A DNA stretch of 11,560 nt, from contig JAAYZQ010000240.1 in the NCBI GenBank assembly GCA_012514775.1, forward strand, positions 1 through 11,560. Reading direction: 5' to 3'. Both the position numbers and the translations under genes were made by a program. The DNA is from Anaerolineaceae bacterium. Its GTDB lineage: Bacteria > Chloroflexota > Anaerolineae > JAAYZQ01. This document shows positions 1-6,186 of the stretch, one piece after another (the stretch's first letter is position 1; each line of letters starts with the position of its first letter). The notes beneath the pieces are model-generated. The model ran no database searches, was not told where the DNA came from, and saw nothing but the letters and a program-made list of their open reading frames with translations.

Positions 1-1
1 C

Positions 2-1411
2 GTCCGGCGCAAGGTGCAGATCATCGAAGAGACGCTGCTCAGCTTTGGCGTGCCGGCCAAGGTGGTCGAGATCAACCAGGGGCCCACGGTGACCCAGTTC
101 GGGCTGGACCCGGGCTATATCGAGCGGCGAGTGGCCGGCGGCGAGGTGCGACAGCAGCGGGTGCGGGTGGCCCGCATCGCGAACCTGGTCAACGACCTGG
201 CCCTGGCCCTGTCCGCCGCGCCCCTCCGTATCGAGGCGCCCGTGCCCGGCCGGCCGGTGGTCGGGCTGGAGGTGCCCAACGAAAAGGTGTCGCTTGTCTC
301 TCTGCGGCGCGTCATCGAGTCGCGCGAGTTCCAGGAGATCGACTCCCGGCTGGCCATCGCCCTGGGCGAGGACGTTTCGGGCCACCCGGCAGCCGTCGAC
401 CTGGCCCAGATGCCCCACCTGCTCATCGCCGGTGCCACGGGCTCGGGCAAGAGCGTGTGCATCAACGCCATCGTCTGTTGCCTGTTGTTCAACAACAGCC
501 CGGCCGACCTGAAGATGCTCATGGTCGACCCGAAGATGGTAGAGCTGGTGGGCTACAATGACATCCCCCACCTGGTGGGCCCCGTCGTGGTCGACGTCGA
601 ACAGGTGGTGGGCGCCCTATCGTGGGTGACCCGCCAGATGGACGTGCGATACAAGCTCTTCCACCAGGCAGGGGTGCGCAACCTGGAGCAGTACAACCTG
701 CGCGCCATCCGGCGCAAGGACGAGGAGCCGCTGCCCACCCTCGTCGTCATCGTCGACGAGCTGGCCGACCTGATGATGGTCGCGCCCGACGAGGTGGAGC
801 GGCACATTACGCGGCTGGCCCAGATGGGCCGCGCCACGGGCATTCACCTCGTCATCGCCACCCAGCGCCCCAGCGTGGACGTGGTGACGGGGCTCATCAA
901 GGCCAACTTTCCGGCCCGCATCAGCTTTGCCGTCACGAGCCAGGTGGACTCGCGGGTGATCCTGGACCAGGTCGGCGCCGAGAGCCTGCTGGGCCGGGGC
1001 GACATGCTGTTCATGGAGCCCCAGAGGGCCGCCCCCATCCGCCTGCAGGGTTGCTTTGTCTCCGACCAGGAGATCAACCGGCTGAGCGATTTCTGGCGCA
1101 AGGAGCAGGTAAGCGAGGAACAGCCGCACCTCTTCCCGCCCTGGGCAGGGCTGGCGGATGAGGAGGAAAGCGACGAATTGTTGGAGCAGGCCCTGGACCT
1201 GATCCAGGGCCGCAGCACCGTGTCGACGTCGTTCGTGCAGCGCCAGTTGCGCATCGGCTTCCCCAGGGCCGCGCGCCTCATGGAGCAGTTGGAGGAACAG
1301 GGATTCGTGGGCCCGGACCTGGGCGCGGGCCGCGGACGCAAGGTCCTCCGCGGAAGCGGGATCGATTTCGACGAGATCGACGAGCGTCTGCCCGGCCAGG
1401 AGCCGGGCTAA
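2..1411 (+). CDS. ftsK: DNA translocase FtsK/SpoIIIE, C-terminal part (5' end outside window)
   Basis: This is an ATP-driven double-stranded DNA pump that clears and aligns chromosome termini at the division septum. The frame is open to the left edge, and the visible 469 residues begin in the middle of a conserved domain, so the GTG at 14 is internal and not the start. Visible residues run as follows: the end of the alpha domain (IEETLLSFGVPAKV...GPTVTQF), Walker A GATGSGKS at 144-151 (nt 431-454), Walker B LVVIVDE at 247-253 (nt 740-760), a TQRPS sensor-like motif just after nt 850, and a C-terminal winged-helix gamma domain (about 391-437) with RQLRIGFPRAARLMEQLEEQG. In known FtsK proteins the gamma domain reads polar DNA motifs and contacts the Xer recombinase. 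The N-terminal membrane helices lie outside the window. The TAA stop is 27 bp before the next gene, suggesting cotranscription. The family assignment is firm; FtsK versus SpoIIIE cannot be separated here. Confidence 0.96.
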   Translation, partial: VRRKVQIIEETLLSFGVPAKVVEINQGPTVTQFGLDPGYIERRVAGGEVRQQRVRVARIANLVNDLALALSAAPLRIEAPVPGRPVVGLEVPNEKVSLVSLRRVIESREFQEIDSRLAIALGEDVSGHPAAVDLAQMPHLLIAGATGSGKSVCINAIVCCLLFNNSPADLKMLMVDPKMVELVGYNDIPHLVGPVVVDVEQVVGALSWVTRQMDVRYKLFHQAGVRNLEQYNLRAIRRKDEEPLPTLVVIVDELADLMMVAPDEVERHITRLAQMGRATGIHLVIATQRPSVDVVTGLIKANFPARISFAVTSQVDSRVILDQVGAESLLGRGDMLFMEPQRAAPIRLQGCFVSDQEINRLSDFWRKEQVSEEQPHLFPPWAGLADEEESDELLEQALDLIQGRSTVSTSFVQRQLRIGFPRAARLMEQLEEQGFVGPDLGAGRGRKVLRGSGIDFDEIDERLPGQEPG

Positions 1412-1438
1412 AAGCCTAGATCGAGCGAGGAGGGAAGC

Positions 1439-2149
1439 ATGATGTCCGGAAGAGTGTTGTTGGCCTTGGTCATCGGGATCGTGCTGGCAATTGCCGGTCT
1501 CGCGCTGCTTGTTTGGCTTCTCTGGTGGCTCTGGACCCGCGACAAGCGGGAAGAGGAGCCTCCCGTCGTCGAATTCGAGCTGGAGCCCGAACCCGCCCAC
1601 GAGCCGGGAGAAGAATGGGAAACGCCCAGGGTCTCGGCAGCCGTCGAGGAGGCGCCGCCCGTTACCCCAACGGTGGGTGGGCCGGAAGCCATATCCCCGG
1701 CGATTGGCGAGCCGACGCTGGAGCCCCCCGCCATGGATGAGCCCGATTTCGGGACCCTGTCCGTGGAGGAAGATCCGTTTTCGGTCCGGGCGGAGGACGT
1801 CACGGGCACCGGGCTCGAAGACCTGGGCGAGGATTTGATCGTGGAGGAGCCTGCGGCCAGAGGCCCGCTGCCTGGCGCCGCCGACGACCTGAAGCTTATC
1901 GAGGGCATCGGCCCCAAGATCGCAAGCGTCCTCCAGGAGGCGGGCGTCGGGACCTTTGCCGCCCTGGCCGCCGCCGACGCCGATCGGCTGCAGGACATCC
2001 TGCGGGAGGCCGACCCACGCCTGTTGCGCCTGGCGGATCCCGCGACCTGGCCGGAGCAGGCCAGGCTGGCTGCCGCGGGCGAGTGGGACGCCCTCACCGA
2101 GTTCCAGAGCACATTGAGGGGTGGGCGGCAGACCGGGAGCACCCTATAA
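1439..2149 (+). CDS. Membrane-anchored helix-hairpin-helix protein with acidic linker
   Basis: This 236-residue protein has no experimentally named function that I recognise. Residues about 6-33 form one hydrophobic helix, ending in a Trp-rich edge and a basic TRDKR stop. Residues 35-145 are an acidic, proline-rich and probably disordered linker. Residues 149-195 form a helix-hairpin-helix fold with the signature DDLKLIEGIGPKIASVLQEAG, as found in non-specific DNA-binding modules. The tail (WPEQARLAAAGEWDAL) resembles the end of many small 'helix-hairpin-helix domain' proteins annotated only by fold. The start is ATG-ATG, with GAGGAGGG 4 nt upstream (1427-1434). It follows ftsK by 27 bp. Inference: a single-pass protein holding a DNA- or protein-binding head near the membrane, possibly linked to chromosome segregation. 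The HhH could also mediate protein-protein contacts. The fold is confident; the role is unknown. Confidence 0.85.
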   Translation: MMSGRVLLALVIGIVLAIAGLALLVWLLWWLWTRDKREEEPPVVEFELEPEPAHEPGEEWETPRVSAAVEEAPPVTPTVGGPEAISPAIGEPTLEPPAMDEPDFGTLSVEEDPFSVRAEDVTGTGLEDLGEDLIVEEPAARGPLPGAADDLKLIEGIGPKIASVLQEAGVGTFAALAAADADRLQDILREADPRLLRLADPATWPEQARLAAAGEWDALTEFQSTLRGGRQTGSTL

Positions 2150-2293
2150 CAGAACCACAGAACGTGTATATCGCGCGCGCCTTTTCCAGGCGCGCCTGGA
2201 CGGGCGCCGGCGGCCCGCCGCGAGGGCTGCCAGCCGGGGCAGTGGCACAGAAGCCATTCAATCGTATTCGTAGAGGATAGGTAGGAGGTCAAG
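2150..2293 (+). other. Intergenic region before yebC with a GC hairpin
   Basis: This 144-bp gap holds a perfect 7-bp stem (GCGCGCC at 2175-2181, GGCGCGC at 2189-2195) with a 7-nt loop TTTTCCA. Weaker 5-bp stems follow at 2201-2217 and 2227-2242. No T-tract follows any of them, so none looks like an intrinsic terminator. I could not pick a convincing -35/-10 pair for yebC. The region ends in the yebC ribosome-binding site. It may be a transcript-processing or attenuation element, or simply GC-rich spacer. Confidence 0.5.
2283..2289 (+). promoter_or_regulatory. Ribosome-binding site fixing the TTG start of yebC
   Basis: AGGAGGT at 2283-2289 lies 4 nt before TTG at 2294. It supports TTG as the initiation codon, as does the family N-terminus (SGHSKWATIKRKK) that begins immediately after it. 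Confidence 0.8.
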
Positions 2294-3049
2294 TTGAGCG
2301 GACATTCGAAATGGGCGACCATCAAGCGCAAAAAGGCATCGGCCGACGCCAAGAGAGGCCAGGCGTTTACCAGGCTGGCCAAGGAGATCACCATCGCAGC
2401 TCGCGAGGGGCCCGATCCCGATGTCAATTTCCGGCTTCGCCTGGCGGTGGACAAGGCACGAGCAGAAAACATGCCCAAGGAAAACATCGAGCGTGCCATC
2501 CGCCGCGGCGCGGGTCTCGACAAGGACGCGGCAGCGCTGGAAGAGGTCATGTACGAGGGCTATGGTCCCCATGGGATCGCCTTTTTGGTGTCGGTGGTGA
2601 CCGACAACCGCAACCGCTCGCTGGCCGACATCCGGCGGGCGTTTAACCGCGCGGGTGGTAGCATGGGCGCGGCCGGCAGCGTTGCCTGGCAGTTCGAGCA
2701 AAAGAGCTACTTTTCGCTCGAGACCGAGGGCAGGGACCACGACACGCTCTTTGACATCGCCGTGGAGAGCGGCGCCGACGACGTCGTGTTCAGCGACAAC
2801 ATGGTCGAGATCTATGCCGAGCCCAGCGATTTCCAGATCATCCGCGAAGGGCTGCAGCTTCGCGGGCTCAAGATCGACACGGCCGAGCTGACCATGGTCC
2901 CCAAGACCACGGTCAGCCTCGACGAGAAGCAAGCCTTCCAGAACATGACCCTGATCTCGAGCCTGGAGGAGATCGACGACGTCCAGGATGTGTATTCCAA
3001 CCTGGACATCACGGACGAGTTGATGGCCAAGTACGAGGAACAGGAATAG
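2294..3049 (+). CDS. yebC: YebC/PmpR family protein
   Basis: This 251-residue protein is full length for the YebC/PmpR/TACO1 family. Members have been described as DNA-binding transcriptional regulators and, more recently, as ribosome-associated factors that help translation of difficult peptides; the sequence does not say which applies here. The family N-terminus SGHSKWATIKRKK...DAKRG is intact, as are the central YEGYGPHGIAF and TDNRNRSLADIRRAFNRAGG blocks and a C-terminal region typical of domain 3. The start is TTG, set by a strong Shine-Dalgarno sequence and family alignment. The TAG stop overlaps the ruvC GTG by one base, so the two are almost certainly cotranslated. Genomic linkage of yebC to ruvC/ruvA is widespread in bacteria and supports the call. 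No truncation or frameshift is visible. Confidence 0.96.
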   Translation: MSGHSKWATIKRKKASADAKRGQAFTRLAKEITIAAREGPDPDVNFRLRLAVDKARAENMPKENIERAIRRGAGLDKDAAALEEVMYEGYGPHGIAFLVSVVTDNRNRSLADIRRAFNRAGGSMGAAGSVAWQFEQKSYFSLETEGRDHDTLFDIAVESGADDVVFSDNMVEIYAEPSDFQIIREGLQLRGLKIDTAELTMVPKTTVSLDEKQAFQNMTLISSLEEIDDVQDVYSNLDITDELMAKYEEQE

Positions 3050-3552
3050 TGCTCGTCCTGGGCATCGATCCCGGAACGGCCATCACCGGCTACGGACTGG
3101 TGCGCGAAACCGAGGAGGGGGGGCTGGTCCTGGTGGACTGTGGCGTCATCACCACGTCGCCGGACCAGCCTCTGCCGGCTCGCCTCCAAATAGTCTATCG
3201 CGGCCTGTCCGAGATCGCGCGGGAGCACCGGCCCGACGCCGCCGCCGTGGAAGAGCTGTTCTTCAGCCGCAACGCGCGCACGGCCCTCTCGGTGGGCCAC
3301 GCCCGCGGCGTCACGCTGCTTGCCCTCGCCGACGCGGGTCTGCCCATCTACGAGTACAAGCCGCTCCAGGTCAAGCAGGCCATCGCCGGTTACGGCGGGG
3401 CCGACAAGCAGCAGGTGCAACAGATGGTCACCATGCTCCTCAACCTGGAGTCGGTGCCCCAGCCCGACGACGCGGCCGATGCCGTTGCCGTGGCCGTGTG
3501 CCACATCCACTCGGCGACCATGTCGGCCCTGCTCGACAGCGCCCAGCGCTAG
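3049..3552 (+). CDS. ruvC: Holliday junction resolvase RuvC
   Basis: This 167-residue dimeric endonuclease cuts four-way DNA junctions symmetrically during recombinational repair, working with RuvAB. The four acidic catalytic residues are present and correctly spaced: D7 in GIDPGT, E68 in VEELFF, and D141 and D144 in DDAADAVAVA. Length matches the family. The GTG start shares its G with the yebC stop (TAGTG), and the ribosome-binding purines lie inside the end of yebC (GAGGAACAGGAA). The first residues (MLVLGIDPGT) fit the usual N-terminus, leaving little room for another start. ruvA follows after 53 bp. The protein looks active. Confidence 0.97.
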   Translation: MLVLGIDPGTAITGYGLVRETEEGGLVLVDCGVITTSPDQPLPARLQIVYRGLSEIAREHRPDAAAVEELFFSRNARTALSVGHARGVTLLALADAGLPIYEYKPLQVKQAIAGYGGADKQQVQQMVTMLLNLESVPQPDDAADAVAVAVCHIHSATMSALLDSAQR

Positions 3553-3605
3553 GCAGGCCCGGCAGATCCAGAGGAGATGGGGAGAGAAAACAGCGAGGGC
3601 CAGAG

Positions 3606-4187
3606 ATGATTGCCAGCCTGCGGGGCATCCTCAGCTTCACGAGCAAGGATTTCGTCGTCCTCGACGTGGGCGGCGTGGGGTTCCAGGTGTTTGTCCCACC
3701 TGCTGCCATCGGCGCCCTGGGTTCGACGGGAGACGAGATCCTCCTGTTCACCCATCTCCAGGTCCGCGAAAACGAGATGGCCCTCTACGGCTTTCGCACC
3801 GAAGAGGAGCTGGCCACGTTTCGCCTGGTGCAGACCGTGACGGGCATTGGCCCGCGAGTGGCCCTGGCGCTGCTCTCGGCCCTCACGCCCGAGCGCTTCC
3901 GGGCGGCCATTGCCCAGGAGGACGTGGCCGCCCTGGGCCACGTGCCGGGGATCGGGCCAAAGACGGCCCGCAAACTGGTGTTTGATCTCAAGGACAAGGT
4001 GGGAGAGCCGGCCGAGCTCGGCGTGCCGTCCCTGGCCGCCATCCAGGCCGATGCGGATCTCATTGCCGCCCTGACGAGCCTGGGCTACAGCGTGGCCGAG
4101 GCACAGGAAGCCATCCGCAACCTGCCCCGCGAGCCGCTGGCCCTGGAAGAAAAGGTGCGGTTAGCGCTGGCCTATTTCGCCTCGTAG
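3606..4187 (+). CDS. ruvA: Holliday junction branch-migration protein RuvA
   Basis: This 193-residue protein forms the tetramer that holds the Holliday junction flat and loads the RuvB motor. Domain I is the OB-fold at residues 1-63 (MIASLRGIL...VGGVGFQVFVP). Domain II carries two helix-hairpin-helix motifs, at about 71-91 (TGIGPRVA) and 108-128 (VPGIGPKTARKL). A short linker spans 132-148. The C-terminal RuvB-binding three-helix domain is at 149-192 (LIAALTSLGYSVAEAQEAI). Start ATG 3606 has GAGGG at 3595-3599 and gives the canonical MIASLRG start; the frame stays open upstream to 3498, but that overlaps ruvC and matches nothing in RuvA. ruvB does not follow: an intrinsic terminator and a convergent gene end the operon, so ruvB must lie elsewhere. 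Confidence 0.97.
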   Translation: MIASLRGILSFTSKDFVVLDVGGVGFQVFVPPAAIGALGSTGDEILLFTHLQVRENEMALYGFRTEEELATFRLVQTVTGIGPRVALALLSALTPERFRAAIAQEDVAALGHVPGIGPKTARKLVFDLKDKVGEPAELGVPSLAAIQADADLIAALTSLGYSVAEAQEAIRNLPREPLALEEKVRLALAYFAS

Positions 4188-4194
4188 GCCGGAA

Positions 4195-4398
4195 TCAGGC
4201 GCCCGGGTCATCCGAGCGGTGGATGACCGTTTTTACCCGCTTCTTGAACGTGCTTCTGTCGAGGAGGATGCGCCGGCCGCACACCTGGCACTTCAGGCCG
4301 ATGTCGGCGCCCACGCGCACCACGCGCCACTCGTAGCTGCCACAGGGGTGGGGCTTGCGCAGCCGCACCAGGTCGTCGATCTGAACTTCTTCCGGCAC
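4195..4398 (-). CDS. DUF951 family small zinc-ribbon-like protein
   Basis: This 67-residue protein matches the DUF951 pattern I know from Firmicutes and Chloroflexota: a KPHPCGS block at residues 15-21, an RVGADI segment, KCxxCG at 36-41 and a basic RSTFKKRVK tail. The cysteines C19, C37 and C40 could bind a metal, but no fourth Cys is present, so zinc binding is inference. Function is unknown; the basic, compact fold suggests a nucleic-acid or ribosome partner. The start is GTG 4398, with GGGAGGGAG about 7 nt upstream inside the end of the preceding phosphodiesterase gene, whose stop is only 3 bp away (probable translational coupling). Its last codons overlap the ruvA terminator on the opposite strand, and it converges on ruvA with a 7-bp gap. 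Confidence 0.88.
   Translation of the reverse strand: MPEEVQIDDLVRLRKPHPCGSYEWRVVRVGADIGLKCQVCGRRILLDRSTFKKRVKTVIHRSDDPGA
4206..4234 (+). terminator. Intrinsic terminator of the ruvA operon
   Basis: Perfect 8-bp stem: GGTCATCC (4206-4213) and GGATGACC (4221-4228) with a 7-nt loop, then G and five T residues (4230-4234). It begins 19 bp after the ruvA stop. It acts on the + strand only, since no T-run follows the stem in the - direction. It lies entirely inside the coding sequence of the convergent DUF951 gene, over its last dozen or so codons. Confidence 0.85.
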
Positions 4399-4401
4399 AG
4401 C

Positions 4402-5193
4402 TCATCTCCCTCCCGGGTCCGGCTCGTGCGTCGCGCCCGGTTCGTGCCCGGCCTGGAGTACCTGCCGCAACAGGTCCGGGCGGTTGGTGATGATTATGTC
4501 CACCCCCGCCTCGACCAACTGCCACATCCGGCCCGGGTCGTCCACCGTCCAGGTGTGTACCCGGTAGCCGCGCTTGCGGGCCCACCGAACATAGCCGGCG
4601 TCCACCATCTTCCACTCCGGGTGCATGGCGTCGGGGCGCACCAGGTGGCGCAGCCACGGCCGGTTCAGGAAAAAGGGCAAGCCCTCGCAGTAGAGCATGC
4701 CCACGGGGATCCAGGGGTTCAGCCGGCGCACCCGCCACAGGGCAAGGGGGTTGAAGGACGAGATGACCACCCGATCCGCCAGGTGGTTCTCCTCCACCAG
4801 GCGCACCACGGCCAGGGCCAGGCCGTCGTCCCGCCTGTTTTCGGTCTTGAGCTCGATGTTGATCAGCAGGCGCTGGCCCACCGCATCGACGACCTCTTGC
4901 AGGGTCGGGATTCTTTGCCCGGCAAAGTCCGGGTCGAACCAGGAACCGGCGTCCAACGCCTTCAGCTCGGCCAGGGTCTTTTCGCGGACTGGCCCGTGGC
5001 CGTCCGTCGTGGCGTCCACCGCCAGGTCGTGGATGACCACCAGCTCGCCGTCTCGCGTGAGCTGCACGTCCAGCTCGACGCCATCGGCGCCCAGCTCCTG
5101 GGCCAGCAGGAAGGCGGCCAGCGTGTTGGCCGGAGCCTCGTGGCTGGCGCCCCGATGGGCCAGGTTCAGTGGACGGTCAAGGTAGAACGACAT
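4402..5193 (-). CDS. Glycerophosphodiester phosphodiesterase (GDPD family)
   Basis: This 263-residue TIM-barrel enzyme would hydrolyse glycerophosphodiesters to an alcohol and glycerol 3-phosphate, in phospholipid turnover or phosphate scavenging. It has no signal peptide, so it is probably cytoplasmic (UgpQ-like rather than periplasmic GlpQ). Visible motifs: the HR catalytic pair H13-R14 in LAHRGAS, the metal ligands E40 and D42 in VELDVQ, H55 in VVIHD, E114/K116 in NIELK, W215 in HTWTVDD and ITNRPD near the end. One oddity is the usual PENT motif reading PANT, with A22 replacing the Glu. Start ATG 5193 has only a weak purine tract upstream (GTGAGAA), and the gene follows secF by 47 bp with no terminator between. 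The TGA stop is 3 bp from the DUF951 start. Family is firm; substrate is unknown. Confidence 0.93.
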   Translation of the reverse strand: MSFYLDRPLNLAHRGASHEAPANTLAAFLLAQELGADGVELDVQLTRDGELVVIHDLAVDATTDGHGPVREKTLAELKALDAGSWFDPDFAGQRIPTLQEVVDAVGQRLLINIELKTENRRDDGLALAVVRLVEENHLADRVVISSFNPLALWRVRRLNPWIPVGMLYCEGLPFFLNRPWLRHLVRPDAMHPEWKMVDAGYVRWARKRGYRVHTWTVDDPGRMWQLVEAGVDIIITNRPDLLRQVLQAGHEPGATHEPDPGGR

Positions 5194-5240
5194 TTCTCAC
5201 GCCCCGGTTCACAACCCTTGCCGGGCCGCGTCTTGCGCCG

Positions 5241-6161
5241 TCAGGCCGTGGCCTCGCGCGGCCGGCCGATGAGCTTCCCGGTCTCCCAGACGACGAGGAG
5301 GGGCACGGCGGTAAAGATGGAAGAATAGGTGCCCGACAGCAGGCCGACCAGCAGCACGGCGATGAACTGCTTCATCGTCGCCCCACCCAGGAGCAGCAGC
5401 GCGACGAGCACAAAGATGGCGTTGAGCTGCGTGGCCAGCGAGCGGTGGATGGTCTCCAGGAGGCTGCGGTTGACCACGGTCTCGAAAGATTCGCCGCGCC
5501 GCTTGGGAATGTTTTCCCTGATGCGGTCGAACACCACGATGGTGTCCTGCACGCTAAAGCCAATGACCGTCAGCAGGGCCGTGAGGAACAGGGCATCGGC
5601 CTGCCAGTTGAGGGTCAGGCTGGCGATGGAAAAGAGCCCAAGGGTGACCAGGATGTCGTGGAGCATGGCCGAGATGGCGCACACGCCATAGCGCACGGCA
5701 TTGGGCACCTTGCGGAAAGAAAAGATGATGAACAACAGGATAAAGAGGGCGGCCACCCCGACGGCGATGCCCGCGGCCCGGGTAACCTCAGCGCCGACGG
5801 CCGGACCGACCGACTCGAACCGCAGCTCTTCCATGGGGCCAAAGCGGTTGACCAGCTCGTTTTCCAGCGCATCCTTGGTCTCTGGATCCAGCGGCTTGGT
5901 GCGGATCAATACGGTCCGGTCGCCCGTGCTCTGCACGGTGGTATCGGGAAAGTCCCGGTCCACGAACACGTCGCGCACTTCGCCTGGCAAGAGCTCCTGC
6001 TCGAACTGCAATTCCAGCAGGGCGCCGCCCGTGAAGTCGATCCCAAGCTTGATGGGCGAGCCAAACGTGGCGATGGAATATCCCATGGCGATGAGGCCGG
6101 GGATAATGATCAATGCCGACAGCAAAAAGTACCAATGTCGTTTGTCTACGATTCCAAACAT
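5241..6161 (-). CDS. secF: Protein translocase subunit SecF
   Basis: This 306-residue inner-membrane protein pairs with SecD and uses the proton motive force to help pull exported proteins out of SecYEG. TM1 is about residues 10-30. A periplasmic P4-type domain follows, starting with GIDFTGG (40-46) and running to about 125. Five more hydrophobic segments follow between about 128 and 292. The conserved motif of the fourth helix, here GFSVQDTIVVFDRIREN, contains D206; many homologues have N where this has Q. Start ATG 6161 has GGGAGGT at 6 nt spacing. The frame is open to an ATG at 6227, but that would overlap secD and add residues unlike SecF. The gap from the secD stop is 25 bp, so the pair forms one transcript. 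Confidence 0.97.
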   Translation of the reverse strand: MFGIVDKRHWYFLLSALIIIPGLIAMGYSIATFGSPIKLGIDFTGGALLELQFEQELLPGEVRDVFVDRDFPDTTVQSTGDRTVLIRTKPLDPETKDALENELVNRFGPMEELRFESVGPAVGAEVTRAAGIAVGVAALFILLFIIFSFRKVPNAVRYGVCAISAMLHDILVTLGLFSIASLTLNWQADALFLTALLTVIGFSVQDTIVVFDRIRENIPKRRGESFETVVNRSLLETIHRSLATQLNAIFVLVALLLLGGATMKQFIAVLLVGLLSGTYSSIFTAVPLLVVWETGKLIGRPREATA

Positions 6162-6186
6162 GGCGAAACCTCCCTCACCTGCCCGG

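Noticed and set aside
617..1600. A 327-codon - strand frame opposite ftsK
   Set aside because: It runs antisense across the Walker B, TQRPS and gamma-domain region of FtsK and matches no family.
2175..2195. Intrinsic terminator after the helix-hairpin-helix gene
   Set aside because: The stem is good, but no T-run follows on either strand; the only T4 is in the loop.
4219..5328. A 369-codon open frame on the + strand opposite DUF951 and the phosphodiesterase
   Set aside because: No recognisable domain; composition is shadow-like (H, Q, V, G, R). The - strand genes have intact catalytic motifs.
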